From Acephala macrosclerotiorum (lineage: Eukaryota > Ascomycota > Leotiomycetes > Helotiales > Mollisiaceae): a DNA stretch of 64,000 nt. Positions 45,163 through 57,200 of this stretch are shown piece after piece. How positions within the stretch are numbered: position 1 is the first letter of the stretch; the number at the start of each line of letters is the position of its first letter. Under the pieces are notes generated by a model that saw nothing but the letters and a program-made list of their open reading frames with translations, was not told the origin of the DNA and made no database searches. Position numbers and translations under genes: made by a program. The stretch spans positions 124,001 to 188,000 of the forward strand of contig MU119216.1 of assembly GCA_014904845.1 (NCBI GenBank), in the 5' to 3' direction.

Positions 45163-45550
45163 TCTCATGAAGTATTATAATACCAGGTCTTAAGATCAGA
45201 TGCAATTTGGATATCTCTAGGGAGGAGTAAGATCATCGGGTTCGTATCCAATGTACAAGAATGAAAAGCAATGCATAACTCAGCGAATCTAGTTATCACT
45301 CATCTCTGTATCCATAACTCCGTTCATGCTCCCACTAGTTCCATGCTGACGATCCCCATTGAGTCAGCGCTGCCCGAAACCCGATATCCCCAATCCAGTG
45401 CATAATGATGTAGTCGTCAGTCATTATGATGATTGCTCAAATCCAACACCGTCACAGAAACTCAATGCTAAAATGAACATCCAGAACACCGCGCTAAAAG
45501 TAAACATGCAAGGTACCAGTAAGTCAGAGCGGTCAAATGGAGCTCGTGGC
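45163..45550. other. Convergent intergenic region, nothing seen
   Basis: 3' flanks of the mug190-like and F-box genes; no gene or repeat was recognised. Confidence 0.5.
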
Positions 45551-46771
45551 TTAATTTACGCCTGCAGAATTATACCACTGCAAGGCTTGTCAGCGATTGC
45601 TCAGCCCATTTCTCGGTCTCGAGAACGCCTCTTCTCGACCCCTGAATCATGACGACCATCATGAAAGTCCTTGGGTCAAGGGAAATCAGAAAAACATACC
45701 TTATTCAATCTCAACTGCTTCTCACCTGGTCTCAACTGATCCAACATTCTCCTTCCCCGCTCATACCTCCGCCTATAATTAGTCCCACACTCCCCACAAA
45801 TCTCCTTCGAATCCGAATACCCCTCTTGCTCATGGAGAGTAAACTTCTGACATTTACCAGAGCAATAATTCAATTCTTTGGGAATGAAGGATCGGAGATG
45901 ATAGTGGAGTTCGCAGTGCGCTGGGTGATAGAGGACTGGGACGCAGTATTTGCAGCCTTCGATTTTGGGGAGAGGGTTAGTGGAGTGGGGAGAACCGATG
46001 TCGAGGGGGTGAGAGTTCACGTAAGGTGGTGAGAGGCGGTAGATGTATTTGCTGTGAGATAGGTGAGCTGGGTTCAATTATATTAGGGTGAATGAAAGGG
46101 TACGAGAAATGAGGTATGAAAGGAGGGACGAAGACGTATGAATGAGTCAAATGTGAATATGGCAGCGAGGTATGAGGACTGAGAACATACCTGACTAGGC
46201 TGAGACAGGTGGCATCGATCGGGTTGAGGAGACTTATAATCTTGAGATGGATCTCAGGAGGCAGGCCCAGGAACGGAGTAACTTTCGTAAACTGCTTCCA
46301 TGTCTCGTCTTTGACCTCCTCTACCTCATCTTGCATCTCAGTCTCCTCCCGTGATTGCGAAAACGAGAGCGAGATCGGTACGTCATTCATGACTGTGTCC
46401 TGCGATGGTTCTTTCATACTTATTTCTCTGGTAATAGCTTGTAGCGCAGCTGTTGCGGAAGTAGTGAACGACATTGTGTTCTCAAGGTCTGAAAGGCTGA
46501 GTTGTAGACATTGCGACATGGTTGTAGTTGTTGTGTCTAGGAACGAGTAAGTTTGAGACACGTCATGCACACTTATTTATGAACACTCATGGAGAAAGGT
46601 GAATTTACTTGAGGGTTCGTGAGGTGGCTTTTCTTCTTTACGGGGTTCGAGAACAATGAATGGTAGTGGTAGCCTGGCGGGTCCCGTACTGGGGCTTTCT
46701 CTGGTATCACAAGGCTGATGGTGACGGGCGGGATGATGCTTGGACTTCCTGGGAGAAAATCTCCACCGCAT
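45551..46771 (-). CDS. F-box protein with Cys-rich C-terminal region
   Basis: Likely substrate adaptor of an SCF ubiquitin ligase. Model: exons 46771-46609, 46536-46191, 46051-45700 and 45577-45551, giving 295 residues in phase. The F-box is TPFLGLPPEIHLKIISLLNP then IDATCLSLVS, interrupted by a 139-nt intron. The C-terminal part has spaced Cys/His: CKYCVPVLYHPAHCELHYHL, LNYCSGKC and KEICGECGTNYRRRYERG. It could bind zinc and is typical of a Leotiomycete F-box family I recall. The first exon (MRWRFSPRKSKHHPARHHQP) and the last (WYNSAGVN) rest on splice signals only. A shorter product could start at ATG 46519 (MSQCLQLSLSDLEN). Confidence 0.7.
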
Positions 46772-47883
46772 GACCTCGGAATTATATATACAAATGTCTA
46801 GAATGGCTCCAAAAGTAGGGAATGAGAGAAAATATATAAGTGAACATTGTTGCTGATAAGCTGCTTTGTTATCGTGAGCGGCGGGTCGCGAGAGGAAGTC
46901 ACTTGTCACATGAGACATTGCATCGGGTCACGAGTTGCTGGGGATGATTCAGCCACATGAGCCTTCGCAGTCAAGTCGAGATTGACAAGGGAAATGTTCT
47001 TATGCTGCCCCGAATATTGCGACCTTGCTAGTGAGCTCCCTAAACTTGGAAATTTGTCACAAATGTCTTTATCTAAACTTCGACTAAACCACCTCCATAT
47101 CTAGCTAGGTCATATTCCAGTCTTACATACCGCCTCAGAGATTTAGCTTTCCTTTCTTCCCAAGTCCCAGTAATTGACAGCGCTCGCCAAGCTGGACAAT
47201 CATCGTCAACCGAAAGCCTGTTGTCAAACATCGGTACTCGGCAGTTGGGGTCAAGTATCAGTGCGACGTAGATAAGGCGGATCTCTTAGAGTTTCAATCC
47301 AAGCTCTGTTACCAAACATAAAAAGGGTGCGGCCGTCAACCTAGTGCTGTTCTCGCAACTGTTGACACCGTTACAGCGGTTGCAGGCCTTGTGTGAGCAT
47401 CATGTGGCTTGGCATGCTTGGAATCGAACAGTTAGGCGTACCAATAGGATAATTTATAGATCTGGAAGGAGAGCTTCTTGTCCAGGAACCAAGAGAGCAG
47501 GGCATGTGGCCTTTTCGCTCGACTTTGGAACTAGGAAGTGCCTCGTCTAGAGTCGGAGACCTCCTTTTCCTTGCCCTTGAAGGTGATGGAATATAGGAAC
47601 ACATTGTCCCTTGGTTTTTGGAACAACAGCATGTTGCCGTAAAGCCATATTCCACTGACAAAGGCCCTTGACCGAGTATCGGTGGAACTTTTGTTCAAAT
47701 CGAGGATGGGATCAAACTGATAGGCGGTGGACTTACTATCAAAGACATTTAGTGTAGGCGTGTACTGTAAATTTATGAAGGGAGCAGAATGGTTGTTTGA
47801 ACAAAATGTCTTTATGCAACCAGGCTTGCCAGCCCAACGCCAGCCAATGCATATGCTTATGCTCTATTGTACAATCAATATCA
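46772..47883. other. Intergenic, no gene seen
   Basis: About 1.1 kb between the F-box gene start and the COX11 3' end. Small ORFs on both strands (47344-47550, 47371-47661) overlap and lack any domain. Confidence 0.5.
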
Positions 47884-48767
47884 TCAGGCATAAGGCTTCA
47901 GATGCCCATCTTTGTCATATCTCGCTTCTGCTCCAAGTTAGCTCATTTATCTCATGTATGGTTGCTTCGGAAAACTCACTGAAAAACGTGTAACTCAATG
48001 TGACCTGCTCAATGCCCTTCATATTTGGATCATTGACAAAATCCGGGTCGATGTAAAAGAAGACTGGCATATCGACGGTCTCTCCAGCATTCAACCTCTG
48101 CTCCTCGAAACAGAAACATTGAATCTTGCTGAAATATGGGGCTACCTGCGCAGGTGTAACACTGTATGTCGCCACCCCAATAATATCGTCTTTTGACCTG
48201 TTTGTAGCTGTATAGAATGCCAATGCCGTTTCGCCAGGTAGAACTCGTACTTCGCGCTGCTGAGGGGTGAACTTCCAGGGCAGAACATCGGAGACAGAGC
48301 CGTTGAATGTTATACGGATCCGCTTTGCGCCTGTGACAGGCTGGAGGCGAGCAGAGGGATCGCCTTCTACACCACCATGGCCCTGTGCTTTAATAGGCTG
48401 TCCTCCCCATCCCGTTGTTTGGCAGATCTAGAATGCCATTAGCATCTTTGCTTTTGGTGGGGCGTTGAGACAAATGTACCATTTTGTACAGTGGCACGGA
48501 GCCGTAGGACAATGCTACTGTGCCCATGATAATACTGAAGGCGTAGTACATTGTCGAAGCATTTCTCTTCTTGAAAGGTGCCCGCAGTTCTTCCATGGTC
48601 GGCGCGACATTTTGTCTAGGTTTCGAGGTATTCGATATCGAACGGATCATCGAGGGTTGGAAGAATGGTGTTGAAGGATTTCGGCGTCCTCCTTTCGCAC
48701 AGGAGGAGCATATCCAAGCTGCATCTTTGCGAGCTACGCCTGAAAATAGGCGTGGAAAACTCCGCAT
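47884..48767 (-). CDS. COX11: Cytochrome c oxidase assembly protein Cox11
   Basis: Inner-membrane copper chaperone delivering Cu to the CuB site of Cox1. Exons 48767-48480, 48427-47980 and 47927-47884 give 259 residues. The mitochondrial presequence is Arg/Ser-rich (MRSFPRLFSGVARKDAAWIC). One membrane helix follows (STMYYAFSIIMGTVALSYGS), then VPLYKMICQTTGWGGQ across intron 1. The soluble domain has VLPWKFTPQQREVRVLPGET and the copper-binding CxC motif in FSKIQCFCFEEQRL. It ends with NMKGIEQVTLSYTFFKARYD. The last intron (gtgagt...agcag) must be removed to get the conserved FFKARYDKDG end; without it the frame runs on with an unrelated tail to 47915. Confidence 0.95.
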
Positions 48768-50319
48768 CGTCTTCGCGGCGTTGGTGAAGAAGCTTGGTTG
48801 ATTCTCGTTCTCGAATGATTTCCAAGGTCGGGAGAGGTCGGCGAAATTTTAATCCGAAGTCTGGGGTAAACTTGTAAACTCGTGAACTTTACCCCAGTTC
48901 AATTTCTCTTTGTTTCCTCCATTTCACAACGTTTTGCTTTCCTCAGTGACCAATCCTCAATGCATCCCTCCCTTAATCTCCCACCTTCAATCTCCCCTTC
49001 TGACCTTCAATTTCATATTTTCACCTTGGATCTCATCTCCAATATCATCTCTACATTGAACACTCGACAGTGGTTCGATCAGCACCAGTCCACTAGTGAC
49101 TGAACATCGAACAGGACGAAGCGCGTCAACATCGAACATCGTCAGCGGCTCAGCATCGACTTCAAGCGTATCGCAGTCACCATCGATGACCATCCCCACA
49201 GCGTCAGCATCGAAGCCTGACTGGACACCGTCACCATCAAACAGCGCGTCCGCGGCTCAACATCGAATATCGTCAGCGGTTCAGCATCGGACAACTCCTG
49301 AACGCATCAATATCGAATATTATCACCACCAGACATACTCTCAGTTTCATTTTCTCAGTTTCAATCTCCCACCTCACCTTCAGAATTCTCTTGTCACCTT
49401 CAATCTCATCCTAATACCTTCACCTGAACCTCACTTTCATGATCTGTTTTGATTTACATTGTCCCTTGGATATTCGTTTCCATTACCAACTATAAGCATC
49501 TCATGGGATCATCAGGATCAGCGAGTACAGTACAAGCGCCTTCCTCGCTATTATTGGATGTTCCGTAGAGTGAACTACCCAAGCTCGCACTATTTCAAAG
49601 AACCGGCACATCAATGTGTTACACAGTCTGGGTCATTCAGAAGGACATGTATCAGGACTCGATAGCGGACCTGCTCGAAGTCCGGTTCCACGTTCAAATG
49701 TATTTCGAGCGTCAGGACTTTCATATATGTGCTTTGTGAGGCTCGAATTTGCGTAACAGGGGCTACGTCTAGGATATCCTCATGGCAAATACACAAATCA
49801 GTTCATTTCCTAGCCCTCCATATTCTAATTATAAATAATTCCTATTGTGCCATTGTCTGGCGGGGCATGCACGTGAAGAGGACTTCCCGGTAGAGTCATT
49901 GACAACGCGTCTTTCCTCCTCCTGTGTTTCAATCGTCTTTCTCTTTCGAGATGACATCCTGGGTCTCGTCTAATAATCCTCCTTCGTCACATGAATCAGC
50001 GCATGAGACCCCCTGCCTGCATACAGATCTATTCTCGCTCTGATCTTAGACACAAATTGCCTGACAATCCTTAGGCAGTGTCACATTCATCTGGCCCATG
50101 AACCAGCTCCGACAGTACATTAAACCCAACATTATTCTCGGATCGGGGGAGGTGTTCGGCATCCCAGCATTGTCACATCCTTATACCTCTCAATCAAATA
50201 CTCCCCTTTGGAATGAAAGATTGGATTGGCGGTGCTACTTTCGCACGTTTATTTGACGTAGTGCGTTTGATCCAACCTCTGCCATTGGAAACATAATCGC
50301 TCATGTGTATAGACGTGTC
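48768..50319. other. Intergenic with degenerate CATCG-rich repeats
   Basis: About 1.5 kb without a convincing gene. It holds the repeat tract listed separately and long CT-rich stretches. A Ser-rich plus-strand ORF (49096-49452) is created by the repeats and is not called. Confidence 0.5.
49105..49315. repeat. Degenerate tandem-like repeats built on (C/A)ACATCGA and CGTCAGCGGCTCAGCATCG
   Basis: Two imperfect copies of a ~38-bp unit lie near 49126 and near 49253. Shorter scattered pieces (AGCATCGA, AACATCGAA, CATCGTCAG) fall between and around them. The spacing is irregular, so this looks like an old, eroded minisatellite. Confidence 0.55.
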
Positions 50320-50855
50320 TCAACCTTTGTGACTTCCTAGCCAGAATTCGGTAACACCATGAGATCCATCGACGTCGTCAAGGTAGAGAAATACCTGCAT
50401 ACCGACTGGGAAATCGTGCGGCGCCGCATAAGCATCGCAATGCACTGCTTGTCTTGCCTCAGTATCCTCGGATGGAAGAGCGACATTCGTAGAAGCGAAT
50501 GTAAGTTGAGGTTTTGGCCCAACGAGATGCTCGAGAACGGCCACTGCATGTTTGGTCGCCCAGACGGACTCGAACAGGAAGTCTTTGTCCAGGGAGGTGG
50601 TAGGGAGAAGTTTGTCTGAGCGGCCCCTTGGTTGAAAGTCGCGCGCGAGTCTAACCTCTTTGCTTCTGCATCGGCGTATAGCTTTGGCCTGAGTTCCGTT
50701 AACGTGGCTTCGGGGATAGCATTCCCGAGAATCACGAAGCCATGGGTGTGAAATAGTGTGAGAGCGATTTGTACATGCTCGAGTGTAGTTGTGTCAGACT
50801 GCAGCTCTTCGTTTGAAAGTTCCACTATCCTCTGGACATTAGAAAACATGATCAT
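50320..50855 (-). pseudogene. Frameshifted phytanoyl-CoA dioxygenase (PhyH) family gene
   Basis: The first frame (from ~50855) reads ALTLFHTHGFVILGNAIPEA, then TLTELRPKLYADAEAKR, then NQGAAQTNFSLPPP. From ~50605 the family match continues in a different frame: SLDKDFLFESVWATKHAVAV, then HLVGPKPQLTFASTNVALP, then QAVHCDAYAAPHDFPVG, then VFLYLDDVDGSHGVTEFWLG. Adding one base in the CCTCCC run near 50607 would rejoin the frames, so a 1-bp deletion is likely. HCDA holds the first iron ligands (H, D). The frame then ends at TGA after SHKG, before the distal His and the 2-oxoglutarate Arg, so the gene is also truncated. Members are non-heme iron, 2-oxoglutarate-dependent oxygenases of secondary or lipid metabolism. 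Confidence 0.75.
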
Positions 50856-51228
50856 TTTGATTGGTTTGGGAAGAGTTGTGGATTAGGACGAAAACACTGG
50901 TTCGGAAGAAGGTCAACATCTGGTCTGAACAAAGGCTTGAGGAGAGCCTGAAGTAGGAATAAATGAAGTTCAACACCCGATATTCAAACTCTCTTCGAGC
51001 ACAAACGAAACGGTATGCGGAAGGACAAAGACTCAACCAATTCAAGCTCCCAGAAGCTAACAAAATATAGAAATGACCGAGATATTGTGAGACATCGTAT
51101 CGTTACCATACTAACGCTAGTTAGATGCTATAGAAAAAAACAACTATGAGTAGTTCATATAATGATCAATATTTTCCGCTCAATTTGACCAACCCAGCGT
51201 CATCATTCTCCTTCTTGCTCTTCTGACT
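50856..51228. other. Intergenic, nothing seen
   Basis: AT-rich in its middle (51060-51180); no gene was recognised. Confidence 0.5.
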
Positions 51229-51787
51229 TTATTCTGGCGCTTCGTCAATTCCATCTTCTTCTTCCTGGTCGCCTTGCTCTTTAGTGTGATGGACAGTGGT
51301 TGGTTTGTGCTCTGCTGGGGAATAGATTGTATATAGGATCTGTCGAACATCGAAATCAGCCCATACTTCCCGCACGTCATAATGTCCCTCAAGACTGGGG
51401 ACACTCACCAACGGCGTAGGCCTGGTATTAATGAATTGATGCTGCGTTCCAGCCGGCATCATCATCAGATCCCCAGCTTTCACATCTTGATCCTTCCCAT
51501 TGATTGTAGCCTTTCCTTGACCACTCGTGAACGTCAACACCTGGTCAACTGTGTGTACCTCATCGCCGATGTCTCTTCTATTGGATAGAATTGATCAGCA
51601 TCTATTCGTTTAGAAGGAATCCATGAACGAACCCAACAGGAATAGTCATAAGCACCACTTGCGAATAGAGACCAGTGAACAAGACCTTTCGAAACTCCCC
51701 AGAAGACGCAGGCAATGCCGTGGTCATCTGGGGGAAGTAGACCATTTCGCGTCGAGAGACATCCTTATTGGGCTAGAAATCGGCCAT
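51229..51787 (-). CDS. Cupin-fold protein, with an in-frame TAG near its start
   Basis: Single-domain cupin of 144 codons. Exons 51787-51633, 51577-51409 and 51339-51229 join in phase. The barrel blocks are VLFTGLYSQVVLMTIPVG, then DIGDEVHTVDQVLTFTSGQG (cupin motif 1 region), then DVKAGDLMMMPAGTQHQFIN (motif 2, with the metal-ligand His), then LYTIYSPAEHKPTTVHHTKE. The acidic end is QEEEDGIDEAPE. The family is widespread in bacteria and fungi and of unknown function. Codon 5 is TAG: the open frame reads M-A-D-F-stop-PNKDVSRREMVYFPQ. The usable start may therefore be the downstream ATG in REMVYF, or the allele may be damaged. Intron 1 has the rare donor GTTCGT. Intron 2 (69 nt) is in frame without a stop. 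Confidence 0.7.
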
Positions 51788-52542
51788 TGTTCTGGTATAG
51801 CTAGGGCAATGCCAAAGATACGATGATCTGGTTGCTGTTTGTACAGTACAGCACTCCTAGATGACCGCAAAGAGTTAATAATTCGAGGTAGCATGAAGTT
51901 ATCTGAGACAAAAGTATTGTAATGTATTTGGAAATTTTGACAGGAATCGCCATAGAACACTCGATATGGCAATTGAGCTTCCTGCAGCTCATGTTCTGGT
52001 AGGTGATATCATGATAATATGAAGTTCCTGATCGATATTCATATGTCACCAGGTTGCATGAATACCATCTCCTAGACTCCTCACTGGAGGACGAAGGTTC
52101 GGGGTTCGCATGATCGACTAATGTGTCCGGGACCTCGACCTCATATTCTCATCCTAAGGGTTTGGATGAAAACAAGTCGAGAAAATTGATATGAACGACC
52201 TCAAGCGCGACTGCGAAGCTTTGGGGAATACGTAAGGAGTGATATGTTGAGACATAGTCCAGAGGATATTCTTCAGGACTAAGATAAGAAAGGGACGGTG
52301 TACCAAAAATGAAGATATAATGTCCTAGGTTGCTCGGGTACATCTATATCGAAACTTCAAGACGTGCGTGCAGTAATCGAGAGCGGTCGTTTATGCCTGA
52401 GGCCTCAAAAAGGAAATCTCGCTTAACCCATACGCTAAGCCACTTTCGAAAAGTTCTCGCACACTTGGTACCCAAGATTTTGAGATTTGCGATCTTCAAC
52501 TCCAACGACAACTCGACAACCACCGACAACAACTTCAACAAG
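51788..52542. other. Intergenic, upstream of eL15
   Basis: Divergent spacer between the cupin gene and eL15; no additional gene was recognised. Its right end is the 5' leader of eL15. Confidence 0.5.
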
Positions 52543-52731
52543 GTTAGTCAATTGCGCAAATACTGCAGCTGCATATCAAATCTGTGTATGCTAGGAGATT
52601 GGGAACTATTTATGCCGTATTTCGCAATTTTGCGCTCACCACATCACTTTCCACCCTCATCATACACCCCATCACCACCCTATCACCGGCCTCTCTTCAG
52701 AAACTTCATTTCTAACGTCTTTCTATTGCAG
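52543..52731 (+). other. Probable 5'-UTR intron of the eL15 gene
   Basis: gttagt donor after CAACAAG, a tctaac branch-like site and a ctattgcag acceptor, 10 bp before the ATG. Leader introns are common in fungal ribosomal protein genes. Inferred from signals only. Confidence 0.6.
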
Positions 52732-52741
52732 ATCCGCCATA

Positions 52742-53566
52742 ATGGGAGCGCTGAAGTACCTAGAAGAATTACAGAAGAAGAAGCAGTCCGATGTCCTGCG
52801 CTTCCTTCTCCGTGTCCGCTGCTGGGAGGTAAGATAATTCGACCCTTTCACGACCTCGAAACGAACCAATACTTCGAATTTGCTCTCCGGACATATTGGA
52901 ATATTGTGGACGTGGAGGTTGATTGTGGCCATCTTCTGATGCGCCTTGCTATACACTCGTTGAACATTAGCTGAGAGTGCATAATATAGCTTCGACAACT
53001 GAACGTCGTCCACCGTGCTTCTCGCCCATCCCGCCCCGACAAGGCTCGCCGTCTGGGCTACAAGGCCAAGCAAGGATATGTCATCTACCGTGTCCGAGTC
53101 CGCCGTGGAGGCCGCAAGCGTCCCGTCCCTAAGGGTGCTACATATGGTATGAGGATACATTCTGAGAACTCTCTGAATATCTGCTGATTCCAATTCAGGC
53201 AAGCCCACCAACCAGGGTGTTAATCAATTGAAGTACCAACGATCCCTCAAGTCGACTGCTGAGGAGCGTGTCGGACGTCGTTGCGCTAACTTGCGAGTTC
53301 TGAACTCGTACTGGATTAACCAGGACTCCACCTACAAGTACTTCGAGGTTATCCTCGTTGACCCTCAACACAAGGCCATCCGCCGCGATCCTCGCATCAA
53401 CTGGATCGTCAACCCCGTCCACAAGCACCGTGAATCCCGTGGTCTTACCGCTACTGGCAAGAAGTCTCGTGGTTTGGGCAAGGGTCACGGATACAACAAG
53501 ACAACTGCTGGCCGCAGAAAGACCTGGAAGAGACACAACACCCTCAACCTTCAGCGATACAGATAG
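52742..53566 (+). CDS. RPL15: 60S ribosomal protein eL15
   Basis: Large-subunit ribosomal protein of 203 residues, matching the usual length. Exons 52742-52828, 52990-53146 and 53199-53566 join in phase. It starts [20 protein letters not shown], followed by FLLRVRCWE, then [40 protein letters not shown] and [20 protein letters not shown]. It ends [17 protein letters not shown]. Every block is typical of eL15. The first coding intron is 161 nt, longer than most here. A further intron in the leader is likely. Confidence 0.97.
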
Positions 53567-54202
53567 ATGTCTTAGCGGGAGTTATTTGTGGCCTGTGCTT
53601 CTTCGAGTTGGGGTGGTGGATCGTATTACGGCAGTGTTTCATGGCCTTACAAAAGCAGTGCAGCACAAGTTGCTGGTTAGCATAAGCTCATGAATTGAAG
53701 ACATGAAATCATCAAATCAAAATTCTGCCAGAGTGATCGTGAGAATTAAGTCACTTGCAAGGTTTACTTTCAGGGATGCATAACTTTAACTTAATCATCA
53801 GATAAGAAAAATACCCTCGGTTCTGTCACAGCTCGTATTCAACAATGGAAATCACCCCTCTTGGCTAGCCGCTTCGATGAAACTGGGGACATAATGGAGT
53901 TTATTATGCGCTCGTTGGGTGACAATTCGAGCTTCGAAGAGGTACCTTGTGATGGGTTTGTAGAAGTTGACTTTCTGTGATTCTAGGCCAAAGTTGAGGT
54001 TCGTTCGCGTCGCCCCTTCCTGTTCAATTTTATACTTTGTGGGAGAAAGTACTCACCACTGCAACTGGCAGATAATCGAACTCTGGCAGACCTGTAGCTC
54101 CAAACCCTCAATACGAGACCGCCACTGCACGAACCGATTCGATGACCCGTCTATACCACACTTGCTGCTTGCAAAGAGTAGCCTTCAGACGACAGCTGAG
54201 CA
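53567..54202. other. Intergenic, nothing seen
   Basis: Spacer between eL15 and the HECT ligase gene, both on the plus strand. A 154-codon ORF starting at 53967 overlaps the HECT start in another frame and is not called. Confidence 0.5.
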
Positions 54203-57200
54203 ATGCCTCCTTGGTCAAGCCGGCTACTTCCAGGGAGCTCACGCAATGAGCAAGGTCCCGATCCCGTCGATAACAGTACGATTTCTCCAGCACGACCGCG
54301 CTCTAGATGGGCTGAGACGGACATACTCGAAAATGCCTACGGCATCCCAAGTTTGCCTCCACCTCATGCCAGCTTTGGCGCCTCAAGCTCTTCGAAACGT
54401 GTGCCAACATCAAGCCATGGACGATCCATGAGCCACCCTTTCCCGTCACTGTTCTCGGGGAAGAAGAAGCGTAATGGGGAGTCTGCGACAGCTCCAGGGT
54501 TCGACTCTACGGATGATGATACAGTATCACCAAGCGCGGCTCGAGACAGTGCGCAAACACCTAAGCAAAAGGTTCCAGAGAAGGACTTAATGACAGGGAA
54601 ATGTATGACCTGCGACTCTATGGTACGATGGCCGAAGGACTTGAAAGTCTTTCGATGTACCGTCTGCCTGACAATCAATGATTTGGCACCTATAATGCTG
54701 GAGGCCAGGCGTAGAGATGGACGTCGAGCGCCTATTTCAGCGAAGTCTGGCGTTCGTCCCGGTGCTGGGGTCACTCGTAGACGTAGGCAGGCCCTTTATA
54801 CTCCATATCCCCACTATACTGATTGTCCAAATAACAGTACCATTGTCTGTGGAACGCACGGGAAAAATCATCGACCAGTGTATAACTACATATCTAGTCG
54901 ATCATTTGAAGCATGATGATGGCTCTACTTCTAGTCCTGTTCACTCACCTCCTCGATCACCTACAGGCACGGGGTCGCGATTGGAGGGATGGAGTGAACC
55001 ATCTGAAGAGCGTCTGAGCGAGGAGGTCGCGCCTCGAGCAACATCGAGGACTCGTGCCATACATTTTTCTGAACGCCCGCCAAACGATTCTCACCACCCA
55101 CACGAACATGGGTTGATTCATCAAATGAGCAGAACGAACCTGACGCCGTATTCTAGATCTTCTCCTGGAAGCTTTCTCGTGGAGCACATGGAGCAGCGAG
55201 ACAGACGCGATCGATCCAACCCTTCGATGGATGCGATAGGAGTGGGTCCAGGACAGCGGGAATACGTAGATGGCGAAGACACTTATCCTCGACACCGAGC
55301 AGTCGCCTCGAGGAGTATCCTAAAACCTCTGGAAGACTATATTATTGCTTCGTTTGGATCCTTCGAATGTATCAATAGCTCTTTCAGCACCGTGAGACCA
55401 AACAAGGCCCCGAGAGCTGCGAGCGAGGGCAATAGACGGACGAATCCAAATCTTCCTACTGACCGACAGGCTCGAAAAGATACTCAGATGTCCGAGATGG
55501 ATGCTAAGACGCTGTTACTTGGCGATTTTGCAGAGAATGGCTCTTGGTGGACGGGCGAACGGTCTGACGTACGGAGTCCAGAGAGATCACGAACGCGTCG
55601 TGGGTTCGGTAATGAGAGCGCGGAGCTTGTCACCGTAAAGTCTCCACGAATCGACTGGACAGAAGTCGACGAATGGTATACCACAGTCATGAATGCGGGG
55701 AATTCATGGCAAGAGAAAATAGCAGGCCTCCTCTCCGACGTGGACGGTTCGCGCTTACGAAAACCGTCAGACGCAGACTTGGTTGAAATCGAAGATCTAG
55801 TGATGGAGTCACGATTCCATGTGCAAAGGGTCTTATTGAAAGCCACTGAGAGTCTACTAAAAAGGCCCGGACGTCCATTGAGTGAACCGAATGACATTCG
55901 CTTTCTTCTGATTATCCTCGCAAATCCATCATTGTATCCGACACAGGCTGCCTCAGTCATCAAAGAGCGAAGTAGATCTCGATCGCGGTCGAAGGAGAAA
56001 ACGACTCTTGACAGAGTCGATAGCCTGAGGGGACGAAATCCGACAGCGCGGTCTCGATCTTCAGGCACGCTTGAAGTCAGCAAGAGCAATGCAGGGCAAA
56101 ATTCGGGCATTATCAAAAGGATATTGGGCCTTTTATCCAATGTCTCTAACGAGTGTCACCATCACCTTGTCTCCTGGTTTGCGAGATATTCAGATGCTCG
56201 ATTCCAGCAGACGACAGATCTCATCGGAAGCTTTGTCACATACAGGCTCACACGACAGCATGGCAAACGGCATGAGGTCGAGCAGGACCTTACTGCAGGG
56301 CTGGTACCTAACATAGGAGGGTCAGGTCGAAACACTCCCGCGGCCTTACATGCTGCCCTTGGTACTTCTGCTCCGCCAGCTAAGAAGCCTGATCGGAAGC
56401 ACAAGCCAGTGGTCTACAACGATGACTGGCAAATAAAAGCTGCGGCAAGAGTTATGGCTCTCCTTTTCTCTGCAAATAACAGTGGTTTGTCCAAAAGAGG
56501 AGAAATCAGACCAAGCCCTACAGAGCAAGGTCACAGTGCTGGTCTGGCAGCCCGTGAGAGGGCACACCACCATGGGCAGATCCTTCCAACTAGCGATTTC
56601 TACAATACACTCCTCGACTACTCGGATCTCATCGCCGACTTTGAGGCCTGGGAATCCCGAAGAGGCAAATTTGCTTTCTGTCAGTACCCGTTTTTTCTCA
56701 GCATCTGGGCAAAAATTCAGATTATGGAGCATGATGCCCGTCGTCAGATGGAAGTCAAGGCGAGAGAAGCCTTTTTCGACAGCATTTTGACCCGAAAAAG
56801 TGTGAATCAATATCTCGTCCTAAAAATCCAAAGGGAATGTCTCGTTGAGGATAGTCTAAAAAGCGTCAGCGAGGTCGTTGGAACTGGCGGCGAAGAGATC
56901 AAAAAAGGACTGCGCATAGAATTCAAAGGGGAGGAAGGTATTGATGCTGGAGGACTTCGAAAAGAATGGTTCTTGTTGCTAGTCCGAGATGTCTTCAATC
57001 CTGAACATGGTAAGCTCACATGACAACCTCAGAATAAATGCTAACAATTATAGGAATGTTCACATACGATGAAGATTCCGGATTCTGTTACTTCAACCCA
57101 AACAGTTTCGAGACCACGGATCAGTTCTTTCTCGTTGGTGTCGTCCTCGGATTGGCAATATACAACTCAACAATCCTAGACGTTGCGTTCCCTCCCTTCG

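Noticed and set aside
49096..49452. Ser-rich ORF of 118 codons
   Set aside because: Generated by the CATCG-type repeats; no conserved start, introns or domain.
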